Origin: an uncultured Alistipes sp.
GTDB lineage: Bacteria; Bacteroidota; Bacteroidia; Bacteroidales; Rikenellaceae
NCBI GenBank assembly: GCA_900546065.1
Contig: URBK01000028.1
Span: 1-27,628, forward strand
Length of the DNA stretch: 27,628 nucleotides
Direction of reading: 5' to 3'
The notes beneath the pieces are model-generated. The model did not search any database. It saw nothing but the letters and a program-made list of their open reading frames with translations, and was not told the origin of the DNA. Both the position numbers and the translations under genes were made by a program. Below are positions 8,098 through 16,044 of this stretch, one piece after another; position 1 is the first letter of the stretch, and every line of letters begins with the position of its first letter.

Positions 8098-8129
8098 TCT
8101 TATTCGACCGGTAATTCAGTTGCGTTAGC

Positions 8130-8190
8130 AAATAGGTAAAATAAAAGCTAAAGGGTCGCTTTTTCTAACGCCCTTTAGCTTTACCTATTT
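8130..8190 (+). promoter_or_regulatory. Two-tier inverted repeat in the rng leader
   Basis: An outer 10-bp stem (8130-8139 with 8181-8190) encloses a 6-base one-sided bulge (8140-8145) and an inner perfect 10-bp stem (8146-8155 with 8171-8180), capped by a 15-base loop containing TTTTT. It ends 34 bases before the RNase G start. Neither strand has a T-tract directly after the stem, so it does not look like a simple terminator. A role in rng expression is an inference. Confidence 0.6.
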
Positions 8191-8224
8191 TAGATGAAAG
8201 AAAATCGTTATCCTCTTAACTTTA

Positions 8225-9772
8225 ATGAATCGAGAATTAGTAATAAACGTCACCCCGAAAGAGATCTCCATAGCACTGTGCGAAGACAAGGTGCTCGTCG
8301 AACTCAACAAGGAGCAGAGCCAAACAGGATTCGCCGTCGGGGACATATATCTGGGCAAGGTGCGAAAGATAATGCCCGGATTAAATGCGGCGTTTGTCAA
8401 CATCGGTCACGAAAAGGACGCATTCATACACTATCTCGATTTGGGCAGTCAGTTCGCCTCGCTGCAGAAGGTGGTAAACAGCCGCCAACCCGGCAAACGG
8501 GGCATCAGGGTCGAGACCATGAAGCTCGAACCAAACATCGAAAAAACAGGCAAGCTCGCCTCGTATCTTCAGGTCGGACAGACCATAATGGTACAGATCG
8601 CCAAGGAGGCAATCTCAACCAAAGGCCCGCGACTTACGGCCGACATATCGCTCGCTGGACGCAATGTCGTACTCGTGCCATTCACCTCGAAGATATTCAT
8701 ATCGCAAAAGATACGCTCGAACGAAACGAAGAAACGGCTCCGTCAGATCGCGGCCGGAATCCTTCCCAAGAACTTCGGTGTCATCATACGCACGGCTGCG
8801 GCCGAGGCCCACGACGCCGATATCGAGCAAGACATACGCGCCCTTCTGGAGCGCTGGAACACTGCCGTCGGCAACATCCGCAAGAGCCAAGCCCCCGCGC
8901 TGCTCATGAGCGAGATGAACCGCGCAAACACCATAATCAGAGACTCGCTCAATTCGACTTTTTCGCAGATCACCGTCGACGACGAAGCATTATACCGCGA
9001 AATCAGGAACTACATAAAGATAATCGACCCCCAACTCGAAAAGATCGTCAAACTATACCGCGGCACGGTACCCATATTCGACAACTTCGACATCTCGAAG
9101 CAGATCAAGTCGTTGTTCGCCAAGTATGTATCGCTCAAGCGCGGCGCCTACCTCATCATCGAACATACGGAGGCCATGAACGTCATCGACGTCAACTCGG
9201 GCAACCGCACAAAGGCTGAGGTCAATCAGGAGCAGACCGCAATGGAGGTAAACATGGCCGCTGCCAAGGAGATCGCCCGCCAGCTGCGTCTGCGCGATCT
9301 GGGTGGCATCGTCATCATCGACTTCATCGACCTGCACAAGGCACAGAACCGCCAGCTGCTCTTTGAGGAGATGACCAAGCTCATGGCTACCGACAAGGCC
9401 AAGCACACGATCCTGCCGCTGACGAAATTCGGGCTCATGCAGATCACGCGCCAGAGGGTGCGCCCCGTTGCCGTGGAGGATGTCACCGACGTATGCCCCA
9501 CATGCAACGGTACGGGCAAGATCGAGCCTACGATACTGCTCGAACGCAAGATCGAGAACCAGATACAGTTTCTGGCCGAAGACCGGCACGTCAAGTACAT
9601 ACGTCTGCGTGTAAGCCCTTACGTCGCATCGTACATCTGTCACGGGATACTGTCGCTGCGAAACCGCTGGATGATGAAATATCACGTATGGATCAACGTG
9701 GTGGCAGACCAGAGTCAGGGCATGGTCGACGTGAGATATCTTGACCGCAGCGGCGCCTCGCTCATCGATTGA
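8225..9772 (+). CDS. Ribonuclease G / E family endoribonuclease
   Basis: A 515-residue single-strand-specific endoribonuclease for 5' maturation of rRNA and mRNA decay. Domains in order: N-terminal RNase H-like and S1 domain (GKVRKIMPGLNAAFVNIG, about 44-61), 5'-sensor/DNase I-like core, catalytic metal-binding Asp322 in VIDVNSG and Asp366 in IVIIDFIDL, and the zinc-link CPTC (Cys424, Cys427) used for dimerisation. The length is that of RNase G: the C-terminal degradosome scaffold of RNase E is absent. ATG 8225 gives the standard N-terminus MNRELVINVTP. The HU/small protein/rng order matches what I recall in other Bacteroidales. The inverted repeat just upstream may regulate it. Confidence 0.96.
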   Translation: MNRELVINVTPKEISIALCEDKVLVELNKEQSQTGFAVGDIYLGKVRKIMPGLNAAFVNIGHEKDAFIHYLDLGSQFASLQKVVNSRQPGKRGIRVETMKLEPNIEKTGKLASYLQVGQTIMVQIAKEAISTKGPRLTADISLAGRNVVLVPFTSKIFISQKIRSNETKKRLRQIAAGILPKNFGVIIRTAAAEAHDADIEQDIRALLERWNTAVGNIRKSQAPALLMSEMNRANTIIRDSLNSTFSQITVDDEALYREIRNYIKIIDPQLEKIVKLYRGTVPIFDNFDISKQIKSLFAKYVSLKRGAYLIIEHTEAMNVIDVNSGNRTKAEVNQEQTAMEVNMAAAKEIARQLRLRDLGGIVIIDFIDLHKAQNRQLLFEEMTKLMATDKAKHTILPLTKFGLMQITRQRVRPVAVEDVTDVCPTCNGTGKIEPTILLERKIENQIQFLAEDRHVKYIRLRVSPYVASYICHGILSLRNRWMMKYHVWINVVADQSQGMVDVRYLDRSGASLID

Positions 9773-9887
9773 GAGCAGGCACGCATGCCGCAAATGAAGC
9801 AAAGGCCGCACGGCCTGCAATAACCGCAATGAAACATAGAAGCCGGTTGTCACCCGCCGGCCGCGAAGAAGATCACAACAGCTCGCT

Positions 9888-12800
9888 TTGGAGAGTATAG
9901 ACAATATCTTACAGCGCATAGCCGCATCGGACCCTTTCCGACGAATGTTGTCGCTTTACGACGAAAAGAGCCTCACCGTCCACCTCGAAGATCTGGTCGG
10001 CGGAGCTCTTTCGCTCTATTCCGCCGCCTTGATAAAGGCGCGCGGAGGCGTGCATGTATTCGTTGCGGAGGATCGTGACGCCGCGGCATACATGCTCAAC
10101 GATTTCTATGCCCTGCTCGACGAGCAGTGCGTGCACTTCTTCCCCACATCGTACAAGAAATCGATCCTCTACGGCAAGGAGGATGCTCAGGGGCTCGTCC
10201 AGCGTACCAATACGCTAAATGCCATACGGCGGGGAGATGCTCCCTACATCGTCGTCTGCACCTATCCCGAGGCTTTGGCCGAACGTGTAGCCGATGCGGC
10301 CACCATAACGGGAAACAGCATCCGCATAGCCGTGGGCGACAAGGCCGACATGTCGCAGCTCGAGCAGCAGATTGTCGACCGGGGATTCACGCAGGTGGAT
10401 TTCGTCTACGAGCCCGGACAGTACTCCATGCGCGGCGGCATCCTCGATGTCTTCTCCTTTGCCGAGAGCCGCCCATACCGTATCGACTTCTTCGGCGACA
10501 CGGTCGACTCGATTCGTCTGTTCAACATATCGAGCCAGCTATCAAGCGACAAGGTCCAACAGGCCGAGATCATCCCGAACCTCAACTCAACGTCACCCGA
10601 GAAGGTGTCGCTGGCGCGCTTTGCCGGCGAGGCGACATACTGGTTCTACGACGCCGACTACATCCTGCGCCGCGTGAACGACCTGCGCCGCCGCCTGCTC
10701 TCCGAGATGGAGGAGCCATCACAGATCGACTCACTGATGACCAGCCGCAACATCCTTCTCGAGGATATGCGCACGTGCCGTCTGTATGAGTTGCGCGACA
10801 ACATCAAGGAGCGTCCGGCCGTTGCCGAGGTTCGGTTTGCCACGGCGCCGCAGCCCAAGTTCAACAAGAAGTTCGACGTGCTGGCCGACGACATCACAGC
10901 CTCGACTGCCAAGGGATACAGGACATATATACTCTCGGAGAACAAGGCGCAGATCGAACGTCTGGACAACATCTTCCACCAGACGGGACACGGGAATACG
11001 GTCATCGACTCGATACCGCTTACGCTGCATGAGGGTTTTGTGGATCACACGCTCAAGGTGTGCCTCTACACCGATCACCAGATATTCGACCGCTACCACC
11101 GCTACCGCATAAACGGCGAGATCAAACGCGACGAGCAGATGACCGTCGCGGAACTCAACTCACTCAAGATGGGTGACTATGTCGTACATATAGACCATGG
11201 TGTGGGGCGTTTCGGCGGCCTCGTCAAGATCAACGAGAACGGCAAGGTACATGAGGCCATCAAACTCGTCTACAAGGACAACGACGTGCTCTTCGTCAAT
11301 GTCCACTCGCTGCACCGCATATCGCGTTACAAGAGCGGCGACGGCGAGCCCCCGAAGATCTACAAACTCGGAAACGGCGCTTGGCAGAAACTCAAGAACG
11401 CAACCAAGAAGGCCGTAAAGGATATCTCGCGCGAGCTTATAGCCCTCTATGCCAAGCGCAAGGCAAGCAAGGGGTTTGCATTCTCGCCCGACAGCTATCT
11501 CCAGAACGAGATGGAGGCTTCGTTCCAGTGGGAGGAGACTCCCGACCAGCAGAACGCCATCGCCGCCGTCAAGAAGGATATGGAATCGTCGCAGCCGATG
11601 GACCGTCTCGTATGCGGTGACGTAGGCTTCGGAAAGACAGAGGTGGCCATACGCGCCGCCTTCAAGGCCGCCGTCGACGGCAAGCAGGTCGCAGTGCTGG
11701 TCCCGACTACGATCCTCGCACTGCAGCACTACCGTTCATTCATGGAGCGCCTGCGCGATTTCCCCGTACGCATCGAGTATCTCAACCGCTCGAAAAGCGC
11801 CAAACAGACCCGCGAGATAGCCGAGGATCTGGCCGCAGGCAAGATCGACATACTCATCGGCACGCACAAGATGCTCGGCAAACAGATCCGTTTCCACGAT
11901 CTGGGGCTGCTCATAATAGACGAGGAGCAGAAGTTCGGCGTGGCAGCCAAGGAGAAACTCTGCCAGATGAGTGTCAATGTCGATACGCTAACGCTCACGG
12001 CAACACCTATACCGCGCACGCTGCAATTCTCGCTCATGGGCTCGCGCGACCTGTCGGTGATATCCACACCGCCGCCCAACCGCCAGCCCATCATCACCGA
12101 GGTGCATACATTCTCGGAAGATATCATACGTGATGCCGTCGAGGAGGAACTCTCGCGCGGAGGACAGGTATATTTCGTCAATAACCGCGTGGAGGATCTG
12201 CAGACGCTGCAGGGTCTCATCACGCGTCTCTGCCCCAAGGCACGTGTAGCCGTCGGGCACGGCAAGATGCCGTCGGAACAGCTCGAGAAGCTCATCATGG
12301 ACTTCATCTACGGCGAGTTCGACGTATTGGTGGCCACGACCATCATCGAGAACGGCATAGACATACCCAACGCCAATACGATCATCATAAACAACGCCCA
12401 CTACTACGGTCTGAGCGACCTGCACCAGCTGCGCGGCCGCGTCGGCCGCAGCAACCGCAAGGCATACTGTTATCTGCTCACGCCGCCCGAAGAGTTGCTT
12501 ACGCCCGACGCGCGGCGCCGCCTGCGCGCCATCGAGGAGTTCTCGGATCTCGGGTCGGGCTTCAATATCGCCATACAGGATCTCGACATACGCGGTGCGG
12601 GCAATCTGCTGGGAGCCGAACAGAGCGGTTTCATCGCCGACATAGGATTCGAGACATACCAGAAGATCATGCAGCAGGCCATAGCCGAGCTGCGCGCCGA
12701 AGGTCTCGACGTGGCCGGCCTGAGCGAGAGCGAGGCCGAGACCGTAAAGCGCGACACATATATCGACGACTCGACCATCGAGATCGACATGCTGGCCGAA

Positions 12801-13208
12801 CTACCGGACGACTATGTCCGTCAGCCAGCCGAAAAGCTGCGTCTCTACCGCGAGCTCGACTCGATCCGCCGCGAGGAGGATCTGCTCGCCTTCCGCGACC
12901 GCCTCTTGGACCGATTCGGCCCGCTGCCCGAGGCCGCCGTCGAACTGCTCAATGTCGTACGTCTGCGCTGGGAGGCCGTACGCCTCGGCATGGAGCGCGT
13001 CAAGGTCAAGAACGGCCTTATGATCGTACAGTTCGTGGGCGAGCAAAACTCGCCATACTACAAGAGCGAAACCTTCATGACACTGTTGCGCCGCATCACC
13101 GCCCAGCCCAACAGATTTGTATTGAAGCAGCACAATAATCGTCTTGCTATGACCGTTAGGAGGGTAATGAATGTGGGCGAGGCCGTCGAAGTGCTCAAAA
13201 GCTTATGA
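9888..13208 (+). CDS. Transcription-repair coupling factor Mfd
   Basis: A 1106-residue ATP-driven translocase that removes stalled RNA polymerase and recruits UvrA. Domains in order: UvrB-like N-terminal module (about 1-340, with GQYSMRGGILDVFSF), CarD-like RNA polymerase-interacting domain (about 427-500, GDYVVHIDHGVGRF), SF2 motor with Walker A GDVGFGKTE (577-585, Lys583), DEEQ box (678-681), TATPIPRTL, and the RecG-like motifs GIDIPNAN and QLRGRVGRS, then the C-terminal TRCF domain (EKLRLYRELDSIRRE to FGPLP). The start is TTG 9888: an in-frame stop at 9837 and no ATG or GTG lie between, and the next ATG would remove 19 residues of the N-terminus. The stop overlaps the annotated coaX frame as ATGA. 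Confidence 0.95.
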   Translation: MESIDNILQRIAASDPFRRMLSLYDEKSLTVHLEDLVGGALSLYSAALIKARGGVHVFVAEDRDAAAYMLNDFYALLDEQCVHFFPTSYKKSILYGKEDAQGLVQRTNTLNAIRRGDAPYIVVCTYPEALAERVADAATITGNSIRIAVGDKADMSQLEQQIVDRGFTQVDFVYEPGQYSMRGGILDVFSFAESRPYRIDFFGDTVDSIRLFNISSQLSSDKVQQAEIIPNLNSTSPEKVSLARFAGEATYWFYDADYILRRVNDLRRRLLSEMEEPSQIDSLMTSRNILLEDMRTCRLYELRDNIKERPAVAEVRFATAPQPKFNKKFDVLADDITASTAKGYRTYILSENKAQIERLDNIFHQTGHGNTVIDSIPLTLHEGFVDHTLKVCLYTDHQIFDRYHRYRINGEIKRDEQMTVAELNSLKMGDYVVHIDHGVGRFGGLVKINENGKVHEAIKLVYKDNDVLFVNVHSLHRISRYKSGDGEPPKIYKLGNGAWQKLKNATKKAVKDISRELIALYAKRKASKGFAFSPDSYLQNEMEASFQWEETPDQQNAIAAVKKDMESSQPMDRLVCGDVGFGKTEVAIRAAFKAAVDGKQVAVLVPTTILALQHYRSFMERLRDFPVRIEYLNRSKSAKQTREIAEDLAAGKIDILIGTHKMLGKQIRFHDLGLLIIDEEQKFGVAAKEKLCQMSVNVDTLTLTATPIPRTLQFSLMGSRDLSVISTPPPNRQPIITEVHTFSEDIIRDAVEEELSRGGQVYFVNNRVEDLQTLQGLITRLCPKARVAVGHGKMPSEQLEKLIMDFIYGEFDVLVATTIIENGIDIPNANTIIINNAHYYGLSDLHQLRGRVGRSNRKAYCYLLTPPEELLTPDARRRLRAIEEFSDLGSGFNIAIQDLDIRGAGNLLGAEQSGFIADIGFETYQKIMQQAIAELRAEGLDVAGLSESEAETVKRDTYIDDSTIEIDMLAELPDDYVRQPAEKLRLYRELDSIRREEDLLAFRDRLLDRFGPLPEAAVELLNVVRLRWEAVRLGMERVKVKNGLMIVQFVGEQNSPYYKSETFMTLLRRITAQPNRFVLKQHNNRLAMTVRRVMNVGEAVEVLKSL

Positions 13209-13216
13209 GGCAGCGT

Positions 13217-13954
13217 ATGAATCTGGTTGTTGACATAGGGAACACGCAGGTCAAGGCTGCCGCCGTCGAGGGCACAACGATAGCCGCTCTCGAGACATTT
13301 CCGTCGGCCGAACAGGCCGACCTCAAACCGATATTGGCACGCTATCCCATAAAAAGGGCCATCGTGGCCTCCACGGGTCGCGGCGCCGCCTATGTGATCG
13401 ACATGTTGAGTGAGTTGGGAATGCAGGTTCTCGTAATGACCCCCGACACACCGGTCCCAATAGGAAAGGAGTACCTCACCCCACACACGCTGGGGTCCGA
13501 CCGCGTCGCCGCCGCCGTAGGCGCCGAAGCGGTGTACGGCCGGGGCGACTACCTGATCGTCGACTTCGGTACCGCCATAACCATAGATCTGGTCTGCGGC
13601 GGTGTCTTCCGCGGCGGGAACATATCACCCGGAATGCGCACGCGTTTCCGCGCCCTGCACGACTATACGTCGCGCCTTCCCGAGTGCTCCCCCTCCGACG
13701 AGACCGTCTTCCCGGCAAGGTGCACGACGGAGGCCATCGAGCAGGGAGTCATGCAGGGCATAACGTACGAAATCGAAGGATACATAAGGTCGCTCACCGA
13801 AAAAAATGTGAAAATATCCATAATTTTTACCGGTGGGGACGCAAAATACTTTGTGAAAAGAATTAAAAACGCGATATTTGCAAAATGCGAGTTGGTGATT
13901 TGCGGATTGAACAGAATTTTAGATTACAATGCAACTGAACAAGCAGATATTTAA
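13217..13954 (+). CDS. Type III pantothenate kinase CoaX
   Basis: First enzyme of coenzyme A synthesis: phosphorylates pantothenate, using the ASKHA fold. Seen: phosphate-binding DIGNT (Asp6-Thr10), the pantothenate-region motif HTLGSDRVAAAVGA, the second acidic motif LIVDFGTAITID and GGNISPGMRTR, closing FTGGDAKYF. Length 245 residues is usual. An ATG at 13205 overlaps the mfd stop (ATGA) and would add MRQR; I prefer ATG 13217 because MNLVVDIGNT is the normal family N-terminus, but either start leaves mfd and coaX translationally close. The final 50 codons (from about 13800) are clearly richer in A and T than the rest. The gene's last 26 bases overlap the next gene. Confidence 0.94.
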   Translation: MNLVVDIGNTQVKAAAVEGTTIAALETFPSAEQADLKPILARYPIKRAIVASTGRGAAYVIDMLSELGMQVLVMTPDTPVPIGKEYLTPHTLGSDRVAAAVGAEAVYGRGDYLIVDFGTAITIDLVCGGVFRGGNISPGMRTRFRALHDYTSRLPECSPSDETVFPARCTTEAIEQGVMQGITYEIEGYIRSLTEKNVKISIIFTGGDAKYFVKRIKNAIFAKCELVICGLNRILDYNATEQADI

Positions 13955-15311
13955 GGTAATAACTACGGTCTCTCTGGCATTGCCGTCATTGGCTGCGGCC
14001 CAAAATCTGACCAGCAGCATCAATACCTTCTCACCTTACTCGATGTACGGTCTGGGTGAGTTGGCTACACCCGGTACTACAAGCATGCGCTCGATGGGAG
14101 GCGTCGGCGTAGCCATGCGCTCGACAAACAAAGTCAATGTGTTGAACCCTGCCGCTTACAGCCAGACGCCGCAAAAGAGTTTTCTCTTTGAGTTCGGCGT
14201 AGAGGCCGGGCACTTCCGCAACTCACAAACCAAGTACGGCACTCCGCAGACTACCGCCCGCACGGCGTACAACTCGATTAACTTCCACGAGATCGCATTC
14301 CAGATGCCATTGGCTAAGGGTCTCGGATTCGGCTTCAGCCTCACGCCGTACAGCAACGTCGGTTACAACATGCACAGCGACGAGCTTTCGTCGGGTGTGG
14401 CCGGAAACCTCGGACGCGCACAATACCAGTACTACGGCGACGGCGACGTCACGGAAGCCAAGGCCGGTATCGGATGGTCGCCCTTCAAGAACTTCTCGAT
14501 AGGCGCAGCCATGCAGTACTACTGGGGCAACATAACCCGCAACTACAAGGCCGTACCTACCGACATCATCACCGGCAGCGGCGAATACTCGACAACAACA
14601 GGTATCGACACATACGACGTATCGCGTATCAAGGCTCAGTTCGGCGTGCAGTGGAACGCCATACTCAATGCCCGCCGCGCGCTGACCTTCGGCGCAACAT
14701 ACGATATAGGAGGTCTGCTCGGCCCCAAGTCGCTCAAGTACGTATATATCGACAACCTGCTCACCTCGACGGTGCGAAACGAGGAGGACACCTCGCTGCC
14801 GCTGCGCCTGCCCCGTCAGATTGCAGCCGGAGTATTCTATCAGACCGTGAGTCTGCGCATGGGTGTCGACTACGTCTACCAGAACTGGGGCGACGAAAAC
14901 TCGAACTTCCTTGAGAGTGACGGCGCCGGAAAGGGCGTAACCGTAGCATACCACAATACCAATACGGTACGCGTAGGTCTGGAGGTTACTCCCAAACCCA
15001 TAGATACTCGTAACTATCTCAACCGCGTAGCATACCGCGTAGGATTCCGATATGGCGACTACTACCAGACCTTCGGCGGCAGCGTGGTGCGACAGATGGC
15101 CGTAACGGCAGGTATTGGTCTGCCCGTGAAACTCTTCGGACGCTCATCGGTAGATGTAGGTTTCGAATTCGGCATGCGTGACCCCGTAAAGGACAAGATC
15201 ACGCTTAACGACAACATCGTCGGACTCGTAAAGAATACATACTACAAGTTCTCGATCGGCGTATCGCTCTTCGGCGAAGACGACTGGTTCCGCCGCTACA
15301 AGTTCAAGTAG
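13929..15311 (+). CDS. Outer-membrane beta-barrel protein (FadL-like, Bacteroidetes type)
   Basis: A 460-residue protein with a signal peptide (1-25, ending SLAAAQ). The body is alternating amphipathic strands rich in aromatic residues and glycine. The N-terminal SPYSMYGLGELATPG and MRSMGGVGVAMRS, then NPAAYS, resemble the plug and first strands of FadL/OMPP1-type barrels; the final strand ends FSIGVSLFGEDDWFRRYKFK. A barrel that moves hydrophobic molecules, or an envelope-biogenesis role, is possible but not shown. It overlaps the end of coaX by 26 bases, so translation is coupled. I recall the order coaX / barrel protein / TPR / lptC / CNNM / ppiD from other Bacteroidales, which supports a shared envelope function. 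Confidence 0.85.
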   Translation: MQLNKQIFKVITTVSLALPSLAAAQNLTSSINTFSPYSMYGLGELATPGTTSMRSMGGVGVAMRSTNKVNVLNPAAYSQTPQKSFLFEFGVEAGHFRNSQTKYGTPQTTARTAYNSINFHEIAFQMPLAKGLGFGFSLTPYSNVGYNMHSDELSSGVAGNLGRAQYQYYGDGDVTEAKAGIGWSPFKNFSIGAAMQYYWGNITRNYKAVPTDIITGSGEYSTTTGIDTYDVSRIKAQFGVQWNAILNARRALTFGATYDIGGLLGPKSLKYVYIDNLLTSTVRNEEDTSLPLRLPRQIAAGVFYQTVSLRMGVDYVYQNWGDENSNFLESDGAGKGVTVAYHNTNTVRVGLEVTPKPIDTRNYLNRVAYRVGFRYGDYYQTFGGSVVRQMAVTAGIGLPVKLFGRSSVDVGFEFGMRDPVKDKITLNDNIVGLVKNTYYKFSIGVSLFGEDDWFRRYKFK

Positions 15312-15398
15312 CAGCAATACCGCCGTCCCATCTTTACCGATGTGCCTGCTGCTCGCCCCGAGGCCGGTTGAGAGGGGGGGGCGAGGAAAGAGGATTCA

Positions 15399-15529
15399 TA
15401 TGAAAGGAGGAGCCACTTGAGAGGAAGAGGCCACTTGAAAGGAGAGGTCCACATGAGAGGAAGAGAGGAAGAGTCCTCGAGAGATGGGTCTACATGAGAG
15501 GAGAGCACCACATGACAGGAAGAGATGAG
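15399..15529 (+). repeat. Degenerate 18-bp purine-rich tandem repeats
   Basis: Units start at 15399, 15417, 15435, 15494 and 15512, with a disrupted, longer unit at 15453-15493. Consensus is roughly WTGARAGGAGRGSYCCAC. The first three units are exactly 18 bases apart. No IS ends or CRISPR spacing are present. Confidence 0.8.
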
Positions 15530-15620
15530 AGGCGGAAAAGGCGGGGAGAGCAGACAGCTACATAAGAAGGTGTAAGTAACCTTCGGGCACAGCTGTTGCG
15601 TGAAGGAAGAGGCCAATGGT

Positions 15621-15658
15621 GAAAAACGAGAGTGTGAGAGAAAAACGAGAGTGTGAGA
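15621..15658 (+). repeat. Exact 19-bp tandem duplication
   Basis: GAAAAACGAGAGTGTGAGA occurs twice head to tail (15621-15639 and 15640-15658) without a mismatch. It lies within the same purine-rich tract but is a different unit from the 18-bp repeats, pointing to recent slippage or duplication. Confidence 0.9.
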
Positions 15659-16044
15659 AATGAGAAAAAGGTAGAAAAGGGGAAAATATACAGGAAGGCA
15701 GAGACCATAAAACGGCCGACAGATACGACCCGCACAGGCAGAGGACACCGCAAAGCAGAGCAAAACACGGCAACGGAAGACGGATTTCATAGTGTTGGTA
15801 TGATTTTTTTCATAGAAAATTAACATCCGTGTATCGTGCTTTGAATCCGATGTTTGAAGTATCGACAAGCTGCTTTCGGATCGTCTGAGGCCGAAAAAAC
15901 ATGCCGGAAAAGGATATTTTTAGAGAAAAAAACACTATATTGACAAAGTTGGACGTTATGCGGATAAAGGACAACTGCTGCCAAAGAGGGACATACGTTA
16001 AGACAAACAACATAATATTCAAAAACTAATAAACCTTAGATTAC

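Larger units (their letters stand above)
15312..16044. other. Long gene-free intergenic region, purine-rich then AT-rich
   Basis: These 733 bases separate the barrel protein from the TPR gene. From about 15364 to 15715 the plus strand is strongly purine-biased and holds degenerate repeats; from 15780 the sequence turns AT-rich and should contain the promoter of the TPR gene, but I find no exact TAnnTTTG element. Open frames on the minus strand (for example 15296-15868) only mirror the purine repeats as Pro/Ser/Leu-rich text. No RNA gene or terminator is evident. Confidence 0.6.

Noticed and set aside
8130..8190. Ordinary rho-independent terminator after the COX24-like gene
   Set aside because: No T-tract follows the stems on either strand; the only T run is inside the loop.
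15399..15529. CRISPR array
   Set aside because: Units are directly adjacent 18-mers without unique spacers, degenerate, and no cas genes are nearby.
15296..15868. Minus-strand 190-residue frame across the purine repeats
   Set aside because: Its Pro/Ser/Leu/Phe-rich text is simply the reverse of a purine tract; it overlaps the barrel gene and has no promoter or family match.
15810..16022. Minus-strand 70-residue frame upstream of the TPR gene
   Set aside because: AT-rich, no recognisable domain, and it occupies the probable promoter region of the TPR gene.
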